NCBI RefSeq assembly: GCF_009193355.1
Contig: NZ_WBVT01000028.1
Span: 1-43,538, forward strand
Length of the DNA: 43,538 nt
From: Bifidobacterium leontopitheci
GTDB lineage: Bacteria; Actinomycetota; Actinomycetes; Actinomycetales; Bifidobacteriaceae
Reading direction: 5' to 3'
Shown: positions 7,679 to 15,161 of the stretch, piece by piece
How positions within the stretch are numbered: the stretch's first letter is position 1
Layout: the number at the start of each line of letters is the position of its first letter
The notes under the pieces: generated by a model
Databases searched by the model: none
What the model was told of the DNA's origin: nothing
The model's input: the letters and a program-made list of their open reading frames with translations, nothing else
Translations under genes and position numbers: made by a program

Positions 7679-9454
7679 ATGTTCGTACTGAAAAACGCAT
7701 GGAAGACGGTCACCAGAAACAAAGGCCGCAACATACTCATCGTCATCATCGTGGCCATCATCGCGGCGGCCGCCACCATCGGCCTGTCCATCCGCAACGC
7801 TGCCGACAACGCGCGCGAGACCGGACTTGCATCCACCACGGTGACGGCCACCATCAGCGCCGACCGCAGCAAACTCATGGAGCAGGCGCGCGAAAGCTCC
7901 AGCTCGTCGAGCTCGTCGTCCGACTCATCCAGCTCGTCGTCAGACAGCGCGCCGGACTTCAGCGCCATGCGCGCCGCCATGGAATCCGCAACGCTGAGCC
8001 TCGCCGACTACCAGAAATACGAGAAGGCGTCCAGCGTGCCGGTGAGCAGCTACTACTCCGAAAGCACCGGCGTCTCCGGAACCGACTCGTTCCAGCCGGT
8101 CGAATCCACATCATCGAACTCGGCCAACTCCAGTTCGTCCAGTTCGTCCGACTCGTCCAGCTCGTCCGGCGACTCCAACAGCTCCGGCCAGCCCGGTCAG
8201 GGCGGCCCCGGCGGCGACGGTCAGGGCGGCGGCGACCGCGGCGGCATGATGATGACCTCCGGCGACTTCACCCTCACCGGCTTCTCGTCCGACACCGCCG
8301 TCGCCAAAGCGCAGAACGGCACCTTCACCATGACCTCCGGCGAAGTGTTCGGCTACGGTTCCGACGACAACGGCAAGGTCATCATCTCCAAAGCGCTCGC
8401 CGACTTCAACGACCTCGAGGTGGGAGACACCATCACCGTCACCAACCCGAGCGACACGTCCAAGACCTACACGCTCACCATCTGCGGCATCTACGAGAAC
8501 ACCACGTCCAGCAACACCAACGCCATGGGCCCGATGGGCGGCACCTCGCAGGACGCCGACAACGCGATCTACACCTCCGTCTCCACGCTCAAGTCGCTCG
8601 GTCTCGACTCCACGACCACGGCGAACGACGATGACGACAACACGACCACGCAGCTGACCTACACCTACGTGTTCGACAACGCCGACGACTACGAGACGTT
8701 CGCCTCCGACGTGAAGAAGGCCGGGCTCGCCGACACGTACACCGTGCAGTCCGCCGACGTGGAGAACTACGAGTCCAGCCTCGTGCCGCTCGACAACCTC
8801 GCCAAGTTCGCGCTGACCCTGCTCATCGTCGTGCTCGCCGTGGGCGCGGTCGTGCTGATCGTGCTCAACCTGTTCAACATCCGCGAACGCAAGTACGAGG
8901 TGGGCGTGCTCACCGCCATCGGCGTCAAGAAGGCCAAGGTCGCCGCCCAGTTCGCCATCGAGCTGCTCATCGTGACCATGTGCGGCATCGCGCTCGGCGT
9001 GGCCGGCGGCGCGGCGGCCTCCGTGCCCGTCTCCAACCAGCTGCTCGCCGCGCAGGTCTCCTCGCAGGAGACGCAGGCCGCCAGCCAGCAGGAGCAGTTC
9101 GGCCGCGGCGCCGACATGGGTGGGGCTCCGGGAGCGAACTCCGGGTCGTCCGATTCGTCCGGCTCGTCGTCCGACTCCTCGTCGTCCGACTCCTCATCGT
9201 CCAACAGCTCGACGTCCAACAGCTCGACGTCCGGCAACTCCGCGCCGAGCGCGCCCGGCGGCGACCAGGGCGGCATGCGCGGCGGCTTCAACCGGGCCGT
9301 CGACTATGTGAGCACCATCAACGCCACCGTCAACCTCAAGGTCGTCGGCCAGCTCATCCTCATCGGACTGGGCCTGACCCTGGTCTCCGCGCTCGTCGGC
9401 ATCATCTTCGTGATGCGTTACGAGCCGCTGCAGATCCTCGCCGACCGTTCCTGA
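7679..9454 (+). CDS. FtsX/MacB-type ABC transporter permease with Ser/Asp-rich insertions
   Basis: A 591-residue membrane protein of the MacB/FtsX permease family. TM1 spans ~residues 15-38; a large extracytoplasmic MacB-like core (~39-370) follows; TM2 (~375-398), TM3 (~424-447) and TM4 (~554-580) close the protein. The segment IRERKYEVGVLTAIGVKKAKV after TM2 is a family hallmark that contacts the ATPase. Unusual features are three Ser/Asp runs (about residues 76-98, 144-170 and 484-520) plus a Gly-rich run (~171-190), all in extracytoplasmic loops. Such low-complexity runs are not typical of MacB and may be flexible wall-spanning or glycosylated linkers (inference). The ATPase gene follows after 1 bp, so the pair forms an exporter or mechanotransmission complex, possibly for peptides or antimicrobials. 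Confidence 0.87.
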   Translation: MFVLKNAWKTVTRNKGRNILIVIIVAIIAAAATIGLSIRNAADNARETGLASTTVTATISADRSKLMEQARESSSSSSSSSDSSSSSSDSAPDFSAMRAAMESATLSLADYQKYEKASSVPVSSYYSESTGVSGTDSFQPVESTSSNSANSSSSSSSDSSSSSGDSNSSGQPGQGGPGGDGQGGGDRGGMMMTSGDFTLTGFSSDTAVAKAQNGTFTMTSGEVFGYGSDDNGKVIISKALADFNDLEVGDTITVTNPSDTSKTYTLTICGIYENTTSSNTNAMGPMGGTSQDADNAIYTSVSTLKSLGLDSTTTANDDDDNTTTQLTYTYVFDNADDYETFASDVKKAGLADTYTVQSADVENYESSLVPLDNLAKFALTLLIVVLAVGAVVLIVLNLFNIRERKYEVGVLTAIGVKKAKVAAQFAIELLIVTMCGIALGVAGGAAASVPVSNQLLAAQVSSQETQAASQQEQFGRGADMGGAPGANSGSSDSSGSSSDSSSSDSSSSNSSTSNSSTSGNSAPSAPGGDQGGMRGGFNRAVDYVSTINATVNLKVVGQLILIGLGLTLVSALVGIIFVMRYEPLQILADRS

Positions 9455-9455
9455 C

Positions 9456-10235
9456 ATGCCAGACCTCAACGAAAGCGCAACAACCATGACCACAGCGACC
9501 ATCAACGACACCATCAACGAAACAAACGCCGACGCGGCAGCCGACACCGCCGCGACCGCGCGGACCGACACCCCCGTGCTCGAGCTCGACCACGTGTCCT
9601 ACTCGTACACCAAAGGCGGCAAGAAGGTCCTCGCCGACAAGAACTACAAGTTCCACGCCGGCAGGGTCGTCTCCATCACCGGACCGTCCGGCGCGGGCAA
9701 GACCACGCTGCTCTCCCTGCTCTCCGGCCTCACCACGCCGAGCGAAGGCAAGGTGCTCTACCAGGGCAACGACCTCGCCAAAGCCGACCGCTACCGGTAC
9801 CGCAGCCGCGACATCGGCGTGATCTTCCAGAGCTTCAACCTGCTGCCGGCGCTCACCGTGGCCGAGAACATCATCCTGTCCATGGACGCCTCCGGCAAGA
9901 AGTTCGACCGTCCCAAGAAGGAGATCGCCGCCGAGCTCATCGCCAAGGTGCGGCTGCAGCCCGAGTACCTCAACGAGCGTATCCTGCACCTGTCGGGCGG
10001 CGAACAGCAGCGTGTCGCCATCGCCCGCGCGCTGAGCTACGATCCTGCGGTGATCCTCGCCGACGAGCCGACCGGCAACCTGGACCTCGCCACGCAGGAC
10101 GACATCATGGCGATCTTCCGCTCGCTGGCGCACGACGAGGGCAAGAGCGTCATCATCGTCACGCACAGCCCCGAAGTGGCCGCCGCCTCCGACGAGGTGT
10201 ACCAGCTGGCCAAGCTGGTCCGTCACCACCGGTGA
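9456..10235 (+). CDS. ABC transporter ATP-binding protein (MacB/LolD-type)
   Basis: A 259-residue cytosolic ATPase. After a variable ~40-residue Ala/Thr-rich N-terminus come Walker A GPSGAGKTT, the Q-loop FQSFNLLPALTVAEN, the signature LSGGEQQRVAIARAL, Walker B VILADEPTGNLD and the H-loop VTHSPE. FQSFNLLP and EPTGNLD are typical of the MacB/LolD/FtsE group that pairs with FtsX-like permeases. The ATG lies 1 bp after the permease stop, implying translational coupling. A second in-frame ATG at 9486 would remove 10 residues and is possible, because neither start has a clear ribosome site. A strong palindromic terminator follows at 10392. Confidence 0.9.
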   Translation: MPDLNESATTMTTATINDTINETNADAAADTAATARTDTPVLELDHVSYSYTKGGKKVLADKNYKFHAGRVVSITGPSGAGKTTLLSLLSGLTTPSEGKVLYQGNDLAKADRYRYRSRDIGVIFQSFNLLPALTVAENIILSMDASGKKFDRPKKEIAAELIAKVRLQPEYLNERILHLSGGEQQRVAIARALSYDPAVILADEPTGNLDLATQDDIMAIFRSLAHDEGKSVIIVTHSPEVAAASDEVYQLAKLVRHHR

Positions 10236-10251
10236 TCCTCGTCTCGTAGTT

Positions 10252-10365
10252 GCGACACGCCGACGGCCGCTGCATGGTTGTGAGATTGGATTTGGCGAAT
10301 CGGCTTGAAACCGCCGTTTTTGGATTTCCTATCGTCCGACCGTGCAACGGCCGTCGGCGTGTCGC
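10252..10365. repeat. Long inverted repeat, 18-bp perfect arms, 78-nt interior
   Basis: GCGACACGCCGACGGCCG (10252-10269) and its exact complement (10348-10365) enclose a 78-nt interior that is not a gene. It begins 17 bp after the stop of the ATPase gene and is followed by the palindromic terminator at 10392. It would fold in the mRNA 3' end. It could be a 3' stabilising structure or an independent structured RNA; no Rfam family is recognised. Confidence 0.65.
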
Positions 10366-10391
10366 GTAACGTCCGGCAGCCGCCGCGACAC

Positions 10392-10419
10392 AAAAACCGG
10401 TAGATATCTACCGGTTTTT
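10392..10419. terminator. Palindromic bidirectional intrinsic terminator
   Basis: A 28-nt perfect palindrome: AAAAA, then ACCGGTAGAT style arms centred on GATATC, then TTTTT. It gives a GC-containing stem flanked by A- and T-runs, so it can terminate in both directions. It closes the ABC exporter transcription unit. Confidence 0.85.
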
Positions 10420-10442
10420 TCATGCGGCCGTACGGTGGTCTC

Positions 10443-11114
10443 ATGAAGATCAGATGGCAGAACACACCGACATCCATGCATTGGATGGACGCGCGACATT
10501 ACGACGCCGAAAACGCCAGGGAGCGCGACCGCGCCTTCGAACGGTTCGCCGCATGGCTGGCCCGGTTCGCCTGGTATGACCGGTGGATCCTCATCAGGGG
10601 ACTTGACCTGCTCGACCGGGCGCCCTACGCCGACCATATGGAGGTGATCGACGTCTTCGACATCGAAGCCGACCTGCAACCGGACGGGTCGGCCGAGCTG
10701 TACCCGCGATACAGGGACGGCCACGACTGGGTGGTGGACGATCCCGGGTACGAGACGTTGTGGGACGACCTGCTGTGGCTGGCAGATGATACGCTTGACG
10801 ACCTGCTGCGGATCGCGCTCGTCGGCGAGCTCGGCATCACGACGATGAGCGTGGGGGAGGGGAGCATCGTCGTCGACGGCGACCTTACGTTCCGGCTCGA
10901 CGCGTTGGGCGGCCTATTGCACCGTCCGCTGTTGAAGGAACTTGAGCCGACGGCGATGACCGGGGTAGTGGCGGTCGACGGCCGTGACGTAGCCGGACTT
11001 GAGCGTTCCGATCATCGCGGCGACGACGGTTACATGCCGTTGGACGCGGCGTGGATGAGCCGTCTCAGCCAAGGCGTCGACCGGATGCGTGACGTATTGC
11101 GTGCTGTGGCGTGA
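10443..11114 (+). CDS. Conserved-looking unknown protein, 223 aa
   Basis: A 223-residue acidic soluble protein rich in Asp and Trp in its first half (for example MHWMDARHYDAENARERDRA and LIRGLDLLDRAPYAD). It has no signal peptide or membrane helix and no motif I recognise. The ATG at 10443 is chosen because a GGTGG sequence precedes it and the only earlier ATG (10422) overlaps the terminator T-run. The coding character is supported by a strong G/C third-position bias over the full frame. The gene stands alone between a terminator and an interspersed repeat; its function is unknown. Confidence 0.6.
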   Translation: MKIRWQNTPTSMHWMDARHYDAENARERDRAFERFAAWLARFAWYDRWILIRGLDLLDRAPYADHMEVIDVFDIEADLQPDGSAELYPRYRDGHDWVVDDPGYETLWDDLLWLADDTLDDLLRIALVGELGITTMSVGEGSIVVDGDLTFRLDALGGLLHRPLLKELEPTAMTGVVAVDGRDVAGLERSDHRGDDGYMPLDAAWMSRLSQGVDRMRDVLRAVA

Positions 11115-11136
11115 GCCGCGCGGACTGCACCCGCTT

Positions 11137-11162
11137 CTTGGCCCCCTCGGTGGAGGGCTGTC
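11137..11162 (+). repeat. Interspersed element, short copy A
   Basis: CTTGGCCCCCTCGGTGGAGG followed by GCTGTC, matching the first 20+ bases of the fuller copies at 11196 and 36047. It forms a small CCCTC...GAGGG hairpin. It lies 35 bp upstream of copy B, just after the unknown 223-aa gene. Confidence 0.7.
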
Positions 11163-11195
11163 TCCTTCCGTATATTGATGTTTCGCGTATGCTGC

Positions 11196-11244
11196 CTTGG
11201 CCCCCTCGGTGGAGGGGCTGTCAGCGTAGCTGACTGGGGGAGCG
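11196..11244 (+). repeat. Interspersed element, copy B
   Basis: This 49-bp copy has the CCCCTC...GAGGGG hairpin, then GTCAGCGTAGCTGAC (a 6-bp stem) and the end GGGGGAGCG. The same modules bound the longer copies at 36047-36193 and, reversed, 14631-14845. It is intergenic, between convergent genes. Confidence 0.75.
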
Positions 11245-11299
11245 CCACCCGCATATTGAGCCGGCCGAAGTCCATGGGCGAGCCGAGCCGCGTCTGCCG

Positions 11300-12220
11300 T
11301 CAGCCGCGGCGCCCGCCGATGCGCTCCAACATGCGGCCGCTTAAACGAACCTGCGAGACGACGATCGCCAAAAAGATAAGCACGAAGCCGATGCCGGCGG
11401 TGACCGTCACACGCTCGCCGTAGAACAGCACCGAGAACAGCATGCTGAACACGGTCTCCAGACACATGATGATCGACGCCTGCGAGGGCGGCGTGACCTT
11501 GAGGCCGATGTTCTGCATGACCTGTGCGAGCATCGTCGCGCCGAGCACCAGATAGGCGAGGCAGGAGAGCACGGCAGGCTCGAGCCATGCGGCGCTCGGC
11601 GACGGCTCCGTGACCATCGCGCCGCCGACGAAGCACACGCCGGCCACGACGAACATCGTGAACGTCAACGCCACCGGGTCGATCACCCGGCTCCACTTGC
11701 CCAGCAACACCAGGTTGAACGAGAACACGAACGCGCACAGCAACGTCAACAGGTCTCCGGGGCTTACCGACAATCCGCCCATGCCGCCGCCGGCCAGCGA
11801 CACGAAGCCGACGCCCGTGAGGCACAGCGCGGCCGCGACCAGATTGCGCGACGTGGGCCGCTGCCTGATGAGCAGCCACGAGGTGAACGGCACGATCACG
11901 CAATACGCGGCCGTCAGGAACGCGCTGCGGCCCGGCTCGATCATCGTCAATCCGGTCATCTGGCAGAACATCGTGCCCCAGTACGTGAGTCCCACGAAAA
12001 TCGCCGGAATGATGATCGACGGCCTGAGCGCCGGCAGGATCCGCTTATGGAACAGGATGAGCATGACGCCTGCCGCGCCGAGCAGGCGCACGGCCATCAG
12101 CCATTGCGGCGTGACCGCGCCCATGGCCACCTTGGCCGTCGGATAGCTGCCGCCCCACAGCATCGCGCACGCCAGCAGCATGATGCGCCCCGTCGTGGGC
12201 GACAACGCCGGTTTCCTCAT
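11300..12220 (-). CDS. EamA/DMT-family transporter
   Basis: A 306-residue integral membrane protein with about ten hydrophobic segments arranged as two EamA repeats (first roughly residues 10-145, second 155-290). The start at 12220 follows GAGGATTCG; in-frame codons upstream lack a ribosome site. Typical sequence includes MLLACAMLWGGSYPTAKVAM in repeat 1 and QASIIMCLETVFSMLFSVLFYGE in repeat 2, with the Glu of the last motif characteristic of the family. Members export amino acids, purines or other metabolites, and the substrate cannot be inferred. The protein ends in a basic tail (GRMLERIGGRRG). Confidence 0.87.
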   Translation of the reverse strand: MRKPALSPTTGRIMLLACAMLWGGSYPTAKVAMGAVTPQWLMAVRLLGAAGVMLILFHKRILPALRPSIIIPAIFVGLTYWGTMFCQMTGLTMIEPGRSAFLTAAYCVIVPFTSWLLIRQRPTSRNLVAAALCLTGVGFVSLAGGGMGGLSVSPGDLLTLLCAFVFSFNLVLLGKWSRVIDPVALTFTMFVVAGVCFVGGAMVTEPSPSAAWLEPAVLSCLAYLVLGATMLAQVMQNIGLKVTPPSQASIIMCLETVFSMLFSVLFYGERVTVTAGIGFVLIFLAIVVSQVRLSGRMLERIGGRRG

Positions 12221-12532
12221 CGAATCCTCGAACTCCTCTTGCATCGCGTCGGTCGGCTGGCCGCATGCCAGCCGATACCGATGGTAGCCGTCGCTGCCCG
12301 TCGCCACGCCGGTGTGTGCACGTCATCCATGGCGAGGGGTGCTGATAGGGTGTACGGGCACTTACGTAAGAAGCCGCATGTAGGGACACGCACAAGAAAA
12401 TTGGTCGGCTTCGCTGTTGGAAGCTGTTGAAAGGCTGTCATGCCGGCCCTGTCGCGGCGGCTCCGGCGCGCCGCGCCGGCCGTTCGCGCGCCTCGTATGG
12501 CGTCGCATCCGGCATTACTGGAATAGAACAAG
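12221..12532. other. Divergent intergenic region, EamA transporter / RNA helicase
   Basis: 312 bp between divergent genes. It holds a CTTACGTAAG palindrome near 12360 and a CCGGCGCGCCGCGCCGG hairpin near 12469-12485, which would lie in a long 5' leader of the helicase mRNA. Long leaders are common for DEAD-box helicase genes, but no recognised riboswitch is seen. Confidence 0.35.
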
Positions 12533-14593
12533 TTGATTACCGAAGAAACGTTGAACATCACCGAACAGAACGAAAGCACCGCCATGGCCGCGCTGGGCGA
12601 CCGTGCCGAGAACACGCCGGCCGCCGCGCTCGCCGTGGGCGACGCCGAAGCGCCGACCTTCGCCGAGCTGGGCGTGCCCGGTCCGCTCGTGCGCGTGCTC
12701 GCGCAGGACGACAAGACCCGCGCGTTCCCCATTCAGGCGGACACGCTCGCCGATTCGCTGGCCGGCCGTGACCTGCTGGGCCGTGGCCAGACCGGTTCCG
12801 GCAAGACCCTGGCGTTCGCGATTCCGCTGGTCGCGCGACTGAGCGAGCGCAGCGTCACCGAAGTGGCGATGGAGGATTTCGAAGAGGAGCGCCGCCGCAA
12901 GAAGTCCGGCAAGGACGGCAAGGCGTCCGCCGGTCTGCCGCACCCGCGCGGCCTGGTCCTGGCGCCCACGCGCGAGCTCGTCAACCAGATCGACGAGGTG
13001 ATCGCCCCGTTGGCGCAGGCCTACGGCATGACCACGGTCACCGTGTACGGCGGCGTGAGCCAGAACCGTCAGGTCAAGGGCCTGCGCGCCGGCGCCGACA
13101 TCGTCGTCGCCTGCCCGGGCCGCCTTGAGGACCTGCTGCGCCAGAAGCTGCTCACGCTCGAATCCGTGGAGGTCGTCGTGCTCGACGAGGCCGACGAGAT
13201 GGCCGACATGGGCTTCCTGCCGCCGGTGACCCGTCTTATGGAGCAGGTCGACCCCAAGGGCCAGAAGATGCTGTTCTCCGCAACGCTCGACCATGGCGTC
13301 GACGAGCTGGTCAACCGGTTCCTGCCGGATGCGGTCGTCCACGCGGTCGACGCGGTGGACGCGCACGTGGACACGATGACCCATCACGTGTTCGAGGTCT
13401 CGCAGGGCAACAAGCATGAGGTGATCCGCCTGCTCGCCAGCGGCAAGTCCAAGCGCATCCTGTTCACCCGCACCAAGTTCCAGGCCAAGAAGATGGCCAA
13501 GAAGCTCGTGGAGCAGGGCATCCCCGCCGTCGACCTGCAGGGCAACCTCAGCCAGAAGCAACGCGACCGCAACCTCGCCGCGTTCGAGAACGGCCTGGTG
13601 CGCGTGCTCGTCGCCACCGACGTGGCGGCCCGCGGCATCGACGTGCATGACGTGGCGCTCGTCGTGCAGACCGAGCCGCCGGAGGACGAGAAGTCGTTCC
13701 TCCACCGTTCCGGCCGTACCGCGCGCGCCGGCGAGACCGGTGACGTGGTCACCCTCGTGCTGCCGAACCAGACGCGCAAGACCCGCCGCATGATGAGCCG
13801 CGCCGGCCTCAAGGTGCGTTCCGTGGAGATCACGCCCGCCTCGCCGCAGCTGCTGGACCTGGTCGGCGAGACGGTGCCGACCGTGGAAGGCTGGTCGCTT
13901 GAGCAGGCGCTGAAGGAGAAGGCGGCGGCAGACCGTGCCGCGGCGAAGGCGGCCCGCGCGGCCAAGTCCGGCAAGTCCGGCCGTCGTTCCGCTGGCCGCT
14001 CGAACCGTCGCGACGACCGTTTCGACGGCGGCAATCCGCGCTACAACCGTGCCGAGGCGCAGCCGGCCGTCGTCGAGGAGAAGCGTAGGAAGGGCGGCAA
14101 GAAGCGCGGCCGGTACGCGGATGTGTACGCCGACGACGACCAGAACACGCCGCTCGTGCCGCTCGCCGAGCACGAGCGTGACAGCGCCCAGTACCGGTTC
14201 GACCACCGCGGCGAGGAGCGGGTCTCGTTCATCTCGGACGATGTCGCCCGCGCGGCCCGCGGCGGCTACGGCAAGCGCCGTCATACCACGAAGCGCGACC
14301 GTTTCGAGCGCGACGGGCGCAATGCCGACCGTCGCGACGATCGTTTCGGCGGGCGCGGCGGCCGCAGGCACGACGATTTGCGCGGTGGACGCGATGAGTT
14401 CCGTGGCGGATCGCGCCGCGATGATCGCAACAGTTCAGGCTACGAGTCCGAAGGCAAACGTCGTGGCGGCGCCGGCGACGGTCGACGTTCGTCGCATCGC
14501 AACGTGCGCGCCGCCCAGCCGTCGCGTAAGGCAGCCGGCTTCCGCAAGGGCCATGGCAAGCGGTCCGCGGCGCCGTTCCGCCGTGGCCGCTGA
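12533..14593 (+). CDS. DEAD-box ATP-dependent RNA helicase
   Basis: A 686-residue cytosolic RNA helicase. The Q-motif region (FAELGVPGPLVRVLAQ...FPIQ) precedes Walker A GQTGSGKT, PTREL, DEAD in VVLDEADEMADMG, and SAT. In RecA domain 2, ATDVAARGIDV and HRSGRTARAG complete the superfamily-2 motif set. From about residue 460 the protein becomes a long basic tail rich in Arg, Asp and Gly (RDDRFGGRGGRR-type repeats), an unstructured RNA-binding extension common in actinobacterial helicases for cold growth or ribosome assembly. The annotated start is a TTG at 12533; an ATG at 12584 is an equally defensible start because neither has a strong ribosome site. Confidence 0.93.
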   Translation: MITEETLNITEQNESTAMAALGDRAENTPAAALAVGDAEAPTFAELGVPGPLVRVLAQDDKTRAFPIQADTLADSLAGRDLLGRGQTGSGKTLAFAIPLVARLSERSVTEVAMEDFEEERRRKKSGKDGKASAGLPHPRGLVLAPTRELVNQIDEVIAPLAQAYGMTTVTVYGGVSQNRQVKGLRAGADIVVACPGRLEDLLRQKLLTLESVEVVVLDEADEMADMGFLPPVTRLMEQVDPKGQKMLFSATLDHGVDELVNRFLPDAVVHAVDAVDAHVDTMTHHVFEVSQGNKHEVIRLLASGKSKRILFTRTKFQAKKMAKKLVEQGIPAVDLQGNLSQKQRDRNLAAFENGLVRVLVATDVAARGIDVHDVALVVQTEPPEDEKSFLHRSGRTARAGETGDVVTLVLPNQTRKTRRMMSRAGLKVRSVEITPASPQLLDLVGETVPTVEGWSLEQALKEKAAADRAAAKAARAAKSGKSGRRSAGRSNRRDDRFDGGNPRYNRAEAQPAVVEEKRRKGGKKRGRYADVYADDDQNTPLVPLAEHERDSAQYRFDHRGEERVSFISDDVARAARGGYGKRRHTTKRDRFERDGRNADRRDDRFGGRGGRRHDDLRGGRDEFRGGSRRDDRNSSGYESEGKRRGGAGDGRRSSHRNVRAAQPSRKAAGFRKGHGKRSAAPFRRGR

Positions 14594-14630
14594 TCGAGAC
14601 TTCGAGCGGTCCGGTTCGCTGCGCGGGTGA

Positions 14631-14845
14631 CGCTCCCCCAGTCGCGGCCTGCGGCCGTGCCTGCCCCCTCCACCGAGGGGGCAGGGGGGCGGGCCGGTCA
14701 GTCAGCTGACGCTGCCAGCGTCCTGCAATTACGGACTGCCTTCGGCAGACTCAATGCTGGCTCGCTGTCGCTCGCACCTCGCCTACAAACAGCTCTGCTG
14801 TTTGCTATACGGCTCGGCCCTTCGCCGAGGGGCCCTGCGGGCCAA
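14631..14845 (-). repeat. Interspersed structured element, long copy (inverted)
   Basis: Read on the minus strand, this stretch matches the copy at 36047-36193 over most of its length, sharing AAACAGC, AGCTGTTTGTAGGCGAGG, TGCGAGCGACAGCGAGCC, AGCATTGAGTC and the terminal GACTGGGGGAGCG. It contains an additional CCCCCTCGGTGGAGGGGG hairpin module (14664-14682 region) absent from copy C. It lies just after the RNA helicase. The strong hairpin content and purely intergenic sites resemble REP/BIME-like elements. Confidence 0.75.
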
Positions 14846-14872
14846 TCGCCTGCAAACGACAGCGTCCTGCCG

Positions 14873-14908
14873 GTTTGTCACAGCGGGTAGCTACCCGCTG
14901 TGACAAAC
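14873..14908. repeat. 36-bp perfect palindrome
   Basis: GTTTGTCACAGCGGGTAG is followed immediately by its exact reverse complement, so the hairpin has no loop. The same GTCACAGCG/CGCTGTGAC arms recur around a 10-nt loop at 42102-42129, so this is a recurring motif rather than a unique hairpin. It lies 250 bp upstream of the VWA operon. Confidence 0.8.
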
Positions 14909-15161
14909 ATGATCGCGAATTCGTGGCCGTTGCGGTGATTGCCGTTGCCGAGGGGGCCAAGGGGAGCGGGCCGGCCAGCCTGCCGGCTGGCTGCATCGCA
15001 GGAATGCAGAAACAATCGCGCCAACGATGCGAAAAACAGCGTGGTTTACCTGTCGTTCAGCCCATCGTAACCCCCTGTTAAACCTTGGTTTTCCAACGGT
15101 TTATTGTCGTTTTGTCGCTAGATAATGAGCGGACTACAACGATGAACAAGAAAGGGTTGCG
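14909..15161. other. Intergenic leader region of the VWA operon
   Basis: No credible gene. A GATAAT -10-like sequence lies near 15120-15125, about 40 bp before the first gene. The 7-codon frame from the ATG at about 15142 ends in a TGA overlapping the ATG at 15162, but it coincides with the ribosome site (GAAAGGG) and is probably incidental. Confidence 0.3.

Noticed and set aside
7905..8190. Frameshift or sequencing error suspected from Ser/Asp-rich runs in the permease
   Set aside because: The frame remains open with normal motifs on both sides, and similar runs recur near the C-terminus, so they appear genuine.
12515..14371. Minus-strand 618-codon frame over the RNA helicase
   Set aside because: Antisense shadow; the plus strand carries all DEAD-box motifs.
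14875..15081. 68-codon plus-strand frame after the RNA helicase
   Set aside because: It begins inside the 36-bp palindrome, has no ribosome site and low-complexity content; more likely non-coding.
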